Shown piece after piece: positions 36,820 to 50,100 of a DNA stretch of 64,000 nucleotides. Where the stretch lies: contig CM032662.1 of the NCBI GenBank assembly GCA_019095985.1, positions 21,065,621 to 21,129,620 on the forward strand, given 5' to 3'. Source of the DNA: Streblospio benedicti (Eukaryota; Annelida; Polychaeta; Spionida; Spionidae). Below the pieces are notes generated by a model, which ran no database searches, was not told where the DNA came from, and saw only the letters and a list, made by a program, of their open reading frames with translations. A program made the translations under genes and the position numbers. The first letter of the stretch is position 1, and each line of letters opens with the position of its first letter.

Positions 36820-37125
36820 TTTACCAATGCACTTAGCCAGAGAGAATCACGCGTATCACGTATCACGTCACGTATCACGTCACGTTTTACGTCACGTTTT
36901 ACGTCACGTTCTACGTCACGTAAAACCTCATATTCAGCCACAAATGATATTGTGCATGAGTATTGATTTTTTTTGCTGGCTAAGTGCATTGAATATCAGT
37001 AAAAATCAATACTCAGCTTAGCAGCAATGTATATAGCCAACATGATAAAATCAATATACCTGCTGCAAATTAATAAAATCAATACAGCATACTCATGCAC
37101 AATATCATGTGTGGCTGATTACAGT
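36820..37125. repeat. Nested palindromes around a TCACGTTTTACG minisatellite
   Basis: CAATGCACTTAGCCAG (36826-36841) is mirrored by CTGGCTAAGTGCATTG (36975-36990). GCCACAAATGATATTGTGCA with TGAGTATTGATTTT (36937-36970) is mirrored near 37075-37118. Inside the first pair, 36850-36925 repeats TCACGTnTTACG/TCACG steps, each carrying an ACGTCA CRE half-site. It may be one compound foldback element. Confidence 0.65.
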
Positions 37126-37225
37126 ATTGTGTACTATTAATCAAGATTTCCATAACGTTTTAGTCAACTTTTAACAGTTGAACTTGATTAACAGTAAAGT
37201 ATGCACCGTTTCATCATATGCCTTA

Positions 37226-37285
37226 ATTGTCCATATAAATCAACGTTGTTCTAGCGACGCCGTGTTCTTTGAACACTTCTGATCT
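37226..37285 (-). mobile_element. Diverged fragment of the GTGCTCAGAGAGCAC MITE
   Basis: In reverse complement it reads GAAGTGTTCAAAGAACAC, then GGCGTCGCTAGAACAACGTT, close to the left end of the 24837 copy. Confidence 0.5.
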
Positions 37286-37881
37286 AGTTATAGGTAGTGA
37301 GTAAAAAGGTATGTAACTGTGTTACAACCACGAGAAGCCAATTTCAGTGTACAGTGTAGGTTTCTTTCTCAGCGGTGATAACTAATCATCTCTCAACGGT
37401 CATCGGTGTCCATTCGCGACGAAACTGAAAAGTCTCACCTGTTTCCAAAACAAGTGTGTATAGTGTTTATTTATATTCAGTCATTCAGAGAGATCCTGCA
37501 TTAGGTATGCGTGCGTCAATTTGTAAACATAGGCACAGGCGACACTGCTCGTCACCTGCACTCCTGCGTTTGCCCTGCAGATATTACAGAATGAAGCTCA
37601 TCAAAGTCTTCAATCCGAAGGCTCTTATCTCTGATCTGTCCAAACAATTATAGTAAGAAGGCTGTAAATAAAAGTCTATTTTGAAATTTAGTTTGTACTC
37701 AAACCTAGAAAGAGAATCAATTTGTTTACCACTTATATTAGGAATTCAATTTTTTTATGTCGAATGGAATCACTTCATGCTTACACCATGAGAACAACAT
37801 TAATCATAAACAATAACCGCTATTTTTTTTTTGAAAGGTCATGATATGCTCAATAGTTACACTACAAAGTCACATTCTACT

Positions 37882-38025
37882 GGCAGATCCAGTTTTATAT
37901 TTTTGTGGAAAGGGGGTGCACATGATTGATTTCATGAGTTCTGTACGCACGATCGATAGTTAACATGCCAAAACCCCATGAAAATGAAGTGTTATGGGGG
38001 GGGGGCGTGCGCCCCTGGATTTGCC
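37882..38025. mobile_element. MITE, GGCAGATCCAG family
   Basis: Inverted ends GGCAGATCCAG and CTGGATTTGCC, with the internal phrase ATGCCAAAACCCCATGAAAA followed by a run of ten G. About 144 bp, non-coding. Confidence 0.75.
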
Positions 38026-38269
38026 TATGTAATCTGACAATTTTCAGTGACATACGGCTCCTTCGACTAGTTGACTTTTTGTTTACTAACACCTGTGCAA
38101 GTATGATGTGTAATGTTTCACGTTGGACTTCTGTAACCCACCGCATGGCAGCCGTCCCCATATTGCCATAAACACTGTGACCAGACTGTGGACAAATGTG
38201 AAGCCAATTTGTAGCCAATCTGACATTAAAAGATGTCTGTGGTCAATCTTCTACCACATCTTCTGACTA

Positions 38270-39002
38270 ACCCCTCCATTCCACCGTCGCTAGCTAGTCA
38301 CAACCTGAAGAAGTCGCGGGTATCAGAGACTAGGTTACGACAAAATGCTGATTTTGTATCCCATTCCACCGTCGCCAAAGGTTACGACTTGGTGGAGACT
38401 AAATCCCCGGCGACCGTGAAAATCAGATCTCGACATGGTAAAGAGTAGGTAGAGACAAGGTAGAGACTTAGTAGCGACATGTCCGTCATCATGGCGATGT
38501 GGTTACGACCTTATAAAGACCTGGTTAAGACCTGGTCTTGACCAGGTTTTTATTTAATCGCCACCAACTCACCACCAAGTCCTCATCATGTCTTTATCTA
38601 GTCTCCATCTAATCTTAATCTACTCGTTACCTACGTTGAAGTGGCGATCTGTTCCCGACCAGGGAGACTTGATAACGACATGGTAGAGACTTGATGAGGA
38701 CATGGTCTCGAGTAGATAAATACAAGGTTTCGAGTTGGTTACGACTTGGTGGAATCTTTTATTGATTTTTTAGTCGTAACCAAACACCCGCGACTTTTTT
38801 AGTTGAGCTGCATGTCTGTGCAACTAAAAAAGACGCGAGCTGTCGCCGGTGCGTCGGCGACTTTTTTCGGAAACTAGATAACGAGTAGCTCCCGACCTTG
38901 GAGACTAGATGAAGACATGGTAAAGACATGGTAGAGACATGGTGGCGACCATCAAGTCTCTATCTAGTTTCGGTACTGGTCGCGACGGTGGAATGGAGGG
39001 GT
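38270..39002 (+). mobile_element. MITE with CCCCTCCATTCCACCGTCGC ends, copy 1 (733 bp)
   Basis: Inverted ends of about 20 bp. TA is found at both flanks, suggesting a TA target duplication as in Tc1/mariner-like elements, although the exact boundary is ambiguous by a base. The interior is built of repeated GGTAGAGACNTGGT-type steps and contains a central palindrome around TTAAGACCTGGTCTTGACC. No transposase frame. Copy 2 at 54790-55411 is in the opposite orientation. Confidence 0.85.
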
Positions 39003-39004
39003 TA

Positions 39005-39430
39005 GCCGTCGCTTGTCTGTTTCAAAGACGTGACAATTCACAGAATTCAAAAGCTTTCCATTTCCAACACAGAAACAATACAGTAGTATTTGCACTCCGC
39101 GACTATTTACATAATCTTATTATATGAAGGTTTCTTAATTTATGTGAAACTCGTGATATCTTACAATCAACAATTTACATAGATGGCACGATTAGCTATA
39201 TATAAATACGTGTCCTACATCAAGTTCTATAGCTTGAGAAAAAAAGTATACACATCCACGTTATTGTTGTAGTATTTAATTTTCACTAATAGTTGCATGG
39301 CATCACGCTATGGCGAATGCTGGATTACAATTATTGCTTCCAAACTGGTAAAGTAAATCTCAGTCAAAATCTGCGCGTCATTAACAGCTAGTCCAGATAA
39401 TCTGCTACCATATTTGGAACATAAACGTAT
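39005..39430. other. Non-coding stretch
   Basis: Nothing recognised. Confidence 0.5.
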
Positions 39431-39639
39431 TTAGCTTATACCCCCATTTCACCAGTTGCAGAGCAAGACAGATGGCGGCAATTCACGCCCGATTCTAGTG
39501 TGTACGATTGGTTCATATGACCTACTTTCCTTTGAGGGCGGGGGTGGCACTCGCCTAACACTCGTCTCAAACTCTCCTCAAAACATCTACACCCAGCCTC
39601 ACAAATTTGAGGCGAGTAGAAACGAGCAGAGACAAGATA

Positions 39640-39725
39640 AGAGCCCCCACCCCACCCCCCCAGCAGGGACAAATGCTCCAAAAGTCGCGATGAACACCCG
39701 GCCAATCCATTCGGGGGGGGGGGGA
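39640..39725 (+). repeat. C-rich and G-rich homopolymer tracts
   Basis: CCCCCACCCCACCCCCCCAG near 39643 and a run of about 12-13 G at 39713-39724. Likely length-variable and able to form G-quadruplexes. Confidence 0.8.
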
Positions 39726-39774
39726 TTCTCCCGTTAATACTTCAATTGTATTTCATGTTGAAAAGGCCATTGAC

Positions 39775-39845
39775 CCAGAGAGAATCGTCCCTAATTCTGG
39801 AGTGATTCGTCCCTAATTCTGGAGTGATTCGTCCCTCAATCGGTG
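39775..39845 (+). repeat. Short tandem repeat, ~23 bp unit
   Basis: GATTCGTCCCTAATTCTGGA recurs about three times, the last copy partial. Confidence 0.8.
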
Positions 39846-41456
39846 GATTCAATCGTATCTCATTTTGTGAAATGAGGGTATTAGGTAGCTAGAAAATAAA
39901 CGAAACTGCTAAGAACACAGCACCCATTAAATTAGACTCGCATTGCCTGAAGATCCATTATGAAACTATATGGTTGCCATTAGTGAAGATATATGAGCAA
40001 TAACACTGGATATCAGTTGACGGTGCCACGTTACATATAAAGCACACTGTACCCCGACAAACCCATTTGGATCTTTGTTGTGAGATTACATCATAATGCG
40101 ATCGGCGATGTATTCTTATTATATAATGGCTGTACTGTGGTGCACTTGATAAAATTGCTGCTGTTGCGATTATGAATACTGGTTATAAGTAATACGTTAA
40201 TATACACAATTACACATGCCTACCGATACGAATATTTTAGCGGAACAAGGGTACATGTGGCACTATGTCACTTGAAAGACGGGACCTAGTGGCATTTGCC
40301 TAATACATTCCGTCGGCAACTAGACTTTGCATGCCAAGACCCACTTTTCACAAGTTTGATTATTTTCGTTATGTTCGTTAAACGTGTTACAGGTATTTCA
40401 CCTTTTACAATCAAGTAGTTTTTATCTTCGATCTAATCCCTTTTCTATAACCAAATGATTGTTTTGTTTAGTATTTATTTTGAAGATTATTTCAATGGTT
40501 GAAATAATTTAAAAACTTAAAAGTGATGGATCTTTATTTATGGAACTGCAACATAAGAGTGATACATGTGTTATGATCTCTACCAGAAACAAACAAAAAA
40601 CATTACGGACTAGGATCCTAAAACAGAACGTGCTCTCCAGCCATATTTGCGGACTTCTGCGCTTGTGCAAAATACCAATATAATAGGGTCTGTACTGCTT
40701 TATTGGCCCTTTGATAATAACAATGCTTTTAAACCTAATTATTTTTACTGAATGCAATGCAGAAGGCAGCGAAGCACTAAGAATCAGATATCAGCAGCGT
40801 ACCGTAGATAATACGTATCTGATACTATGATCCCCGTGTCAACTGTTTTGTGAACCATGGCCATTATTAATATAAAAAACACAGATTTGCCTTAATCATA
40901 ATCTGCTGTTTCTTGCCCTCGGCAAGAAATCAAAATGTACACAGTCTGGCGTTTTCTGTAGACGGAATCACACTGTGCACATGGATGCATAATCCATTGT
41001 TACACAACTTACACTATGTTCAATAACTTGTGAATCGAATAATAAACCCGCAATATATGAGGATGATAGCCTTACCAATGTTATAGTCTGCAATATAAGT
41101 CATTTATTTATCCAACAAATAGACAAACACCAGTGGTTTTGACTGGCTTAACAAACGTGTGGTTGATGCAACTCAGCGTATTGCAATATGTAGGCCCAAA
41201 GTTATCATCACTAATCCCTAACCACTTTACTTTGTAATCAGTATGCTTGTTAGATATGCAATCTGGCGCTGCTCAAGTGGCCATCATGCAAATATGGGGA
41301 TTAATGTAGCTGGTCAGTGAAGTACTATGGAACCTCTGCCCCTGGGACTTCGTGTCAAGGTGAAGTTTTCAGGCTAAGTTCATGTCTGCTCTTTCCTTAT
41401 CTAGTTTCACTACATTTCCCATAACGTGGATTTATTGGTAGCCATTCGTTGACACT
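39846..41456. other. Non-coding stretch
   Basis: No gene. The segment at 40420-40445, in reverse complement, contains AAAAGGGATTAGATCGAAG, matching 44431-44455, so it is part of a dispersed repeat present in inverted orientation. Confidence 0.5.
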
Positions 41457-41590
41457 GGCAGATCCAGGTTTTCAGAAGGGGGGGGGCGCACTGAAGGGAT
41501 TCCAAGTAGTTCGTATATCGTGTGATCGATGGCGGACATGCCAAAAACCCTACGAAAATGAAGTACATGTATTTTGGTGGGGAATTTGCC
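41457..41590. mobile_element. MITE, GGCAGATCCAGG family
   Basis: Left end GGCAGATCCAGGTTTTCAG followed by a G-run, internal CATGCCAAAAACCCTACG, right end GGGGAATTTGCC. About 134 bp. Confidence 0.7.
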
Positions 41591-41879
41591 AGGATGTTCC
41601 TATGATTGAGGTGGCGTTCACATCTCATACACTACAGTCATTAAAGCAACATACACGTACACGATGCCACAAATAGCGCAATTTGTACAATTACTATTTC
41701 CCCAATGTCATTTGTACATTGCAAAATATACACCGTCTCTCCAAATGTACATTAACAACTATGCATTTGTCTAGTTATGTGGGCGCACAATGGCCAAATA
41801 TAACCTATTCTTACGCTATATATTCTGATAGACAGTTCAGGACATATTACCTTTTAATGATATTCGCTGAACACTTCAT

Positions 41880-41958
41880 TGCGTGCGTGCGTGTGTGTGC
41901 GTGCGTGTGTGTGTGGCTGCCTGCCTCTGCGTCTGTGTGTGTCTGTGTGTCTGGTTTC
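41880..41958 (+). repeat. (GTGC/GT)n microsatellite
   Basis: GCGTGCGTGCGTGTGTGTGC and continuation. A simple repeat. Confidence 0.9.
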
Positions 41959-42494
41959 TGTACGCTGTAGCAGCTCGATTCGTGGATATGTAGTCGTGGA
42001 ATTGGAAACGACAAACCAGTGTTGTAACTTTGTAATTACAACAGCATTACAATTACATTCCACATCACCGAGAGCCCATTAATGACACTACATTCGTAAC
42101 TAATCACGTACGCAAACCCCCGTAATGCCAAATTTTACTACATATTAAAGACTCGTATACATTTTTGACCACACCTACTGTTTTTAATGAGTCATTTGCA
42201 AAGCTCATTGCCTCTGACATACGACACGTCTCCCCAACAATGACCTATCAACCGCATGGTTTAATCGTCAGTGACTCACGCAGCCCGCGGGTCAGTCTTA
42301 TCTCGAGGTCCTGGGCTCAGGCCTTCTGCTAATTGGGCCATATATTTTTAGTGCATGTGACAGAAACGTGTTACAGAGCACCAGCCTGTTCTCATTCTGT
42401 GGCATTTGTGGGTGAGAATGATGTAATGAAAGCATTAAATCAGTGGATGTAACATAAATAAAGTGCGGCGTAGAAGCTGTGAACTGTTTTTTTT

Positions 42495-42565
42495 GTAAGT
42501 AGCACTGAAATTGTACTCATGAACAGTTTAAAAAGTAGCACTGAAATTGTACTCGTGAACAGTAG
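42495..42565 (+). repeat. Direct repeat, two ~33 bp units
   Basis: AGTAGCACTGAAATTGTACT followed by C(A/G)TGAACAGT occurs twice, about 38 bp apart. Confidence 0.85.
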
Positions 42566-45410
42566 TTACAGACTGGGGGGAAACTTGTACGTTCTTAATA
42601 TAAGCAAGTTTTATCGCAGTCACTGGGTCACAGACAGATTCATCATGGAATGTTCATTTAGACTTCAATAGCGTCCCCTCCGTGCCTCCCAGAGCACTCC
42701 GTTCATACATCACATCACTTTCATTAACAGTTATGAGCCATATACGGTTAGTGCAGCCTCTCGTGACTGATTCAGATAATTGGCGTTTTAAAACAGGCGG
42801 CACATAGATAGAACAGTCGACAGCTGAAACTGTTTTCCTTCTTTAAATATGTACACCAGCCAGTAATGGTATACAAGAACTACTCACAACACCGCGAAAA
42901 GGAACAAAAACAAGCTCGCCATATCTTGCAAAATTCACACTCGACCGTCTACGTCATTTGGAACAATTACAATGCGAGAAACAGGCGCTGTCACTAGCGC
43001 AGGTGGCGGGCGATATAACAGCAATTGCAGGTGCCTCGCATGTGAAATGTTCGCTGTGATAAGGTCAAGGTGGCAAGGGGGAAGTCCTCTTCAGCTGGGG
43101 GCTCGTTAAGGATAACGTCAACAGATGCCAAGTTAAAATGATACTTTTGAGAAGTCTGATGAACGATACGAATTTGCCTTACATAAAATCGTATGTTAAC
43201 TGACAAAGTTTATGAGTATTCACGTGCGCAATTCACTCTGAGCTGTTTAGAATATATTGAATGTCGTTGTGTGATTAGACATCTAGTAGTGTCAATTATT
43301 ATGGATGCCATTTACAGATAAATGTAACTATATTTATCACGGGTATTAATGTATACTTGATAACATAATCTTAATGTCCTTGTAAACTACACAATTTATT
43401 CAGGCCCCACCACCGTTGGCACAAGTTATCCGCCATCTTATTAATGTTCCATAACATAAATCTTGCATCTTATGACCATCCTCATACAGTTCCAGCTTAT
43501 TATTCATTTGACAGTTTATTCAGGGGAAAATATTAAACAATGCATATATGTCCATGTGAAAATAGATTCCCGTAGATCGAAGATGAAGTAGGATCAAAAT
43601 GAAGCAAATCCAACCCTAGATCAAGATGTCAAACAGATATCAAAGTCAGGATGTCAGCTGCATAGAAGATCGTTTCTTCAATATTGTTCTTCTGCTATGA
43701 TCGGTTTGAAACAATCGACTTTTTGTCAAGTCTCTCCTCCCACCCGCCCCAATCACTCATCTTGTCTAATTTGCTGGAGGAAGGATCACAGACAAAGGAT
43801 GAAATGTCAAAGTTCATTAATCAATGCTGATTGTAGTCAAGATACATTGTGGGTATGGTATTATTTATGCAATTATATTATAAACGGCAATCCAATCACT
43901 CTAATATTTATATATGAAAATCTAGGTCCTATATACATGTGTAATTACGTAAAGAGGGTGCAATAAGTACTTAGTAATGACCATAATTGGACAACAGTAG
44001 AATTTACAGGTGACAAAATGATGCCAGACCTCGTCATTACGATATCATTGTCCTGGAGATTTCAAAGCTAATTGACTTATGGTATTAATTACAACAACAT
44101 GGTTATGTTTATTTTCTTACATCATATTTATATGTACTTCCCTCTTTAAAAGGTATAAACGTACCGTAAATTATGTGTGGAAGTTGGACAATACTCGTAG
44201 ACGCAACTCAATTCAAGACTACTAGCAGTATAATATGATTTTGCAAAGGAATAGCCATACCTTTAAACACACACGTCTTGGAAGATGTAAACTGCTTATC
44301 CCGTACTGGATGATGCATGATGCATATATCCATTTATGACATCTATTGTTGTGTAATAAATATCCGTCAGTTCAACAGTTATGATGCATCCACAGCTAAA
44401 TTCAACTTCAAACGGTGATATAGTTTACTTAAAAGGGATTAGATCGAAGATAAATGACTTTTTGTTGTGATAGTGTCCGTGAAATACTTAGTTTGATAAA
44501 CGGTTATGTTTAGATAAAGATTAACACACATCGCCTTTATTCCTTCTCCTACTATTTTAAATCTCCAAATGAATCTCTGGATAATATACAGAAATGAATG
44601 TACTATATGTAATTATTTCACCCCTATATCCATGTGGTAACAACTGTTAATTAAACACGAGGGATATGTTCAAGAAACTAAAAACCTTTCACTGAGAGAA
44701 TCAAGATAGTAATCTAGATGTTCTATATGGATTATATAAATATATAACTATGATTAGTCGATAATGGCCCTAATACGCATATTTAATCTAACTTATCGCT
44801 TAAAACAAAAATTGGTTTTAGACGATCAATCTATTATTAATAAATGTCAACTTAACAGTCACCGTAGTCTTATGCTTTTAAATACAAATAGGTTTCTTTT
44901 AAAAGCTCAGGTAGGGGCCATCATGAAAAGACTACGAACTTATTTTACTGTATCACCTTTTAAGTAACCTCAAAGTTGTATACTACATAACTTTATGGAG
45001 ATTAGACATATGACAGGGCTATGGAGATTTGAATATAAAATAAACTAGATAAAATCGTTGAATTTTAATTATACTTATTCTCCTCTGACTGCACTGCTTT
45101 GATTTTGTATTAACGTCTTTGATAATTCAGTCTTGTGTTGTAGGGCACATTATGTAAAATGACATAATGGGTCGGCAACCCTGTAATGAAGCCAGCCGGG
45201 CATAGAGTGGCCATCACAAATGGTACGTCTTCCTATGGTAGCGCAAAAGTAGCACGTTGGGCCCTGCACGCTTGATTTGAACTCAACTGGCACAGCTCAG
45301 CTAGTGGTCATTAATCTTGACATTGTGGTATTAAAAACAACAAAACTATGTGTCGTCTGATTTTCAAGATTCATGTATGTTTCCTCGGTTGGTTTACATC
45401 CACTTATATA
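42566..45410. other. Non-coding stretch
   Basis: No gene recognised. A foldback-family half-copy is at 43566-43586 and a dispersed repeat at 44431-44455. Confidence 0.5.
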
Positions 45411-45423
45411 ACAAAATACACAT

Positions 45424-45470
45424 GCGGGCGCGCACACACGCACGCACGCACGCACACACGTACACACATT
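45424..45470 (+). repeat. (CACG/CA)n microsatellite
   Basis: GCGCGCACACACGCACGCAC and continuation. A simple repeat. Confidence 0.9.
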
Positions 45471-46464
45471 CTGGCATGGACCCTTCCATTAGCTATAATG
45501 GGCTGAACCTAGTTGTATTTCACCCAAACAGCAACATATTTTGCTCTCACGACCCCAAGTTCCCATTCCACCAAACATTGTTAGTCGCTAATGTTCAAAC
45601 GGTGTAGCCGTGGAGTGACGAGAGGCACATCACACATTTGTTTCCAAATTATGCTCTTTTATTTCTAAATTGACAAGAAATCCCATTTTGCCCATCCCAA
45701 AATAAAATATAATTAACAAGGAAGGCACTTATTCTGGTACAGTGTCGGGGGTTCTATTTTTTGAAAATATAATGATGAAATCCTCAAAGGTTTAGTAACA
45801 TATTCATTTTGCTATTTAGCAACTTGAAAAATTTTTTTTACAGAAGCTTGAACTTATTTTTATCTTATCCAGAACTTCTTTCAAATTTGAATAATTCTTG
45901 AAGGATCTTATCTTCTATTGGTGCATTTCAATGGGTTTCTAGTGAGGAAACTGCATATGGTGCGTGGCCGGTCTCCCCATCAGACGACTGTGGTAGCTGA
46001 TTGTGCGGAAGTAGAGTCCCTCACGGACCCTACGTGCGCGCCAATCATAGCACACACAAGTCACCAAGGTACGAAATGGACAGTTAAACTGTGTCTGTGG
46101 ACTTTATTTGGTTGATGATACGTTAAAAGTATATGCAATGTGTCAATGTGTCAATTAATGAAAGAGTGTTTTGATAGGGAGATGGGATGTCACACTCTAC
46201 GTACTAAATACAATCGCGCGTATAGTATATGCAATAACGTCTTTATTCAACAAATCCAAAAAGCATTGTTGTGTGCTGAGCTATGTGCCCAATTACTGTC
46301 CTGTGACCTCATTTGCAGGGAAGCAACAGTTACATACAGTCATTGGATGGCTCATCGTTGGTCTAGGTAGCCTACTTGTAAAGAAGCACTCGTGCACTGG
46401 CTTTAATATATACAAGCATCTCATAAAAAGAAACACATTTATCATGCATACAAATGCGATGTGT

Positions 46465-46660
46465 TCATTCTCTGTCCTCCCCGCGGCTGTTTCGACTGTT
46501 GTCGTCACGCCACCATCACGCCTCTGCCGGCGGGAGCGCTGGTCTCTTCCAATCAACCTGATGCCACCGCACATACACGCGGACGGACGGGCACAATGGA
46601 TTACACAGCCAGACGCAACAAAAGATGGCGAAATAGAAAAGATATAGGTCTAAGCAATCT
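46465..46660. other. CpG-richer block of unknown role
   Basis: GC- and CG-enriched relative to its flanks. Both strands are open here (plus: MDYTARRNKRWRNRKD from 46600; minus: MCGGIRLIGRDQRSRR from 46574), but neither frame ends at a good splice donor. It may be an orphan CpG island or an unrecognised exon. Confidence 0.25.
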
Positions 46661-47089
46661 ATCAGACGGGATGGATATGTCGCTATTTAAAGTATATAGC
46701 TTTAAAAAAACTTCTTGTGCATAAATGTAGAAAGATTAGGTGCCGGGCTGAATAGACCATAGACTCTGGCACCTAGTGCTGAGTCTGACAGTATACTCAG
46801 CAACAGCGTCTCTCATCCCTCAAATTTCACCTACAGCAACCTATTAATGAAATATCAGTGCACGAAGGTCAACTGCATGTACAACAAACACAACAACCAC
46901 ACGATAACCTGGATTTGGAGCTCACGTGACTCAAGTAGAACGCACTTGAATAGGTTTACAAAGAGTGATAACGTAGAATACTCCCAAACACTTTGTATGA
47001 GTTTCTCTTTGGTAAAAGAAAGATCAAATGAGAACGATTTAACGTAAAATGATGGCATTCTAAAGCTTGTAGTGGTGTGAAGTATGGAA

Positions 47090-47117
47090 TGACGTCACTT
47101 CACACGCTGTGACGTCA
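47090..47117. promoter_or_regulatory. Two perfect CRE octamers 20 bp apart
   Basis: TGACGTCA at 47090-47097 and 47110-47117, start-to-start 20 bp, about two helical turns. GTGTGAAGT and ACTTCACAC flank the first site as an inverted repeat. This would suit binding by CREB/ATF dimers. Function is inferred from the motif only. Confidence 0.4.
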
Positions 47118-47119
47118 TT

Positions 47120-50100
47120 TGTGTCTCCAGAGATTGGAAATCCATACACATAAAAGAGCGTTTCAAGCTCAGAGAAACAAGACTAATTTGATGATGTTTT
47201 ACGCTGATTTTATTGTTGGAGCAATGGTACAGGCTAATGAAGTGTAAACAATGATAAAACAGGTTTGCTACCAAGTGGATTTGTTCACTTTTTTTCCCTC
47301 TACGCAGAATGATTATATAATAAAGCATGTGATGTACAAGAAGTTCCTGTTGAGCATGTTCACATTATTTACAACAGTACAAGTGCTGTGTGCACAGGAC
47401 TTGGCACCCACTGCATGCTGCTTTGAGAACATTACCGCATAAGATAAATATACTTTATGGCAAATCTTGATACGGTAAATAAATAAGCTTCCGGAAAGCT
47501 GAGAATGTAGCTGAGCAAATGTTTGCTAAAACTGGCAACGTTACACCTATATTCTGAATGACAGTAATTGCGAACGGAAAATATCATTGCCAATTCAATG
47601 TAGAGGCTGAAATGCAGCAACACCCATTTACTCCCATTCAAAATTATTAGGCGTCTACTTCAACCAACATGGTCACTGAAAAACACTACCATTAACCATG
47701 TCTATTTGTCTGTGAATTTGATCGCTTTCTACGTGCTCTGTGCAATTATCTAAGCAATATAAGATGAGTCCAGGTTGCTGTTGCTGCGCTACTCGTCATT
47801 CGGCCAGTTCTAAGACCTGCCACAATTAATCAGCATTGATAACACAGAGTCCATTGTAATTAAGCAATTCAATTAGCCTTGATTTACTAAAAGCACACAT
47901 CACCGCCTGGTGGCTATATCTGATAAGCACTCGGAGAAGGACCTTGGCGATTGCGAACAGCTCGCTTTTCAGAAGATTGCCACTTACACAAAAGAAGGTT
48001 GATGAACGAGGAATTCCCTAAAACACACCCACAAAATTGTAGAACACATACTTTGTGGTATCGCTGTTATTATCTGGATATACAGTTATTATACACAAAC
48101 ATATATCAGGCCTGTTTTTTTAACTACAAAATCTAGTTAGAAATACTCCGTATCAAATAACGAATCTACTATTGTTCGAACTAAACCACGGTATAAGATA
48201 TAGCTGGAAAAGTGGGGTATATGGTCAAAGCAACTCCCACCCCCACCCACCCCACCATCACCAGGAATATGGAAAATAAGACACACAAGAGGAAGGTGGG
48301 GTTTCTTGACCCTTTATACCACACCACCGCTACAGTAGTCAGCACTTTTAATATAGGGAGGTGCGGTCTGTCATAGACAACTTGATTGGCGTCGAATGGA
48401 AGCACATGATGTTTATACATTACAAAAAGCTGAAAATCCTATAATGTAAGGCTATTCTCACTATGACAGACTAATACGGGATAACCAATGTTCCACTTAC
48501 GTTACTGCGGATATTTCATATGCATAGCATCATATCTGTGATAAATTCTAAGTGGTTACGAGTGGTATCTGTGCAATGACAACACCACCATTAATTAAGA
48601 TTGACCGACCTCTGATTTCACGAAATCAAATACCAATACAAATTGATACTTCTATGAAATTTTTAGTCTATAATAACACAGTATGTAGTCCTACGTCATC
48701 AGCATGTTTACTCAAATTGACAGATGATGATGGATGGGGAGTGCATGTGGCCGTGACGGCGGCGTCAACAGCACCGACACCACCCTCAGTGCGGACACAG
48801 TGAATGTCAGGGGCCCAGTGTGTATGACGAGCACAATGATGGTGACACGTGGCAATAACAATACGTCATCTATCTGATAGGCTATCGAAACAAATGTCAT
48901 ATTTATAGTTTTGCTGCCATGAGTATATTATACAGCATTAACGTTCATCACGTTCACGTTGATCACATTATAGAAGCCATCGGCTAGAGGGCAAATCATC
49001 AACAGATATTATTAAAAAGCTTTCATACATCATACTGTAGCTATTGCTTTCATCTTCATTTTAAGGTTTGATAGAAGTCTCAACATCGTAGCTCTAAGCA
49101 GATGAAGAGGATAGACTGGTTTCTATACTGCTTTTTACACGATTTTGTATAGTTGGAACTTGGCGTATATGCTTTTGACACATATTATCAAACAATCCAA
49201 GATGTTCTTTCAATCCAAAATCACCACCAGTAAAGATGACTGCTTCTAAACAGGTGAAGAAGAAATTCATGACTGCAATGGAAACGTAGAAATTTTAAGG
49301 TTGCAAGAGCAGCCATATTGGCAGCCATTTTTTGAAATAGTTTCCCAAGGCAAAAAGTCTCAAAACATTTGGTTGCACTAGGGCGATGCTTAGGGGTAGT
49401 TTGCAACAAAAATGCTTTGTTAGGAATGCTTTTAGACTACCCCACTTTTTAGGTTCATTTACTGGACTAATAATAAATTTAGTCTGTTACAAGTCACATA
49501 TCTATAGCTATTCGTTCTACCGTCCCAGCTAATTTCGTATTCTGATTTTTGTTTTTGTTGACGAATCCAATTAAATGAGCACTAACATTTAAACATTTTC
49601 ACAGGAGAGTGGCATACACTCACGGAAAGCATGGAAAAATATAGACTATTTGATTTGTTGAGTGGTGCAATTAGCACTGGAGTAACTTGGGAAATAAGAG
49701 TCTTCAAGTGTTGACTTTAATTTGAAAAAAAGAAGCTAGATGCTACTAGTAAAAATACATAATTGAGTCTGAAATTAATCTAGTAAGAATTTTGCGTTCG
49801 GACGATTAGAATAGAGGGAAAATACGTTTTATGAGTTTGTTCTTCTCGAAAGAGTTCACGACGGAAACGAACACGAAAAAATTCAAGGCTAAATTATGTA
49901 ACAAGGTGACTTTTAGATAAATACATCACCAACGCTCCTCAAAGTTATGAGTTCAGCAATTCAGCACCTATGTCTGCCGCACCATTTGGCAATGATAAAC
50001 AGAATACAGTGAAGCGACAATATAACATTTGGTAAGATAACAAACATACACCTGTAATGCATTATTGCATTTAGAGTAAGATGTCACTGTCATTTTCTAA

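Noticed and set aside
46293-46724. Overlapping frames in a CpG-richer block that could be a first exon
   Set aside because: Neither strand ends at a good donor, and no shared ending with the other first exons was found.
48552-48803. Plus-strand open frame (MTTPPLIKIDRPLIS...)
   Set aside because: No splice sites, domain or codon bias; openness is compatible with chance.
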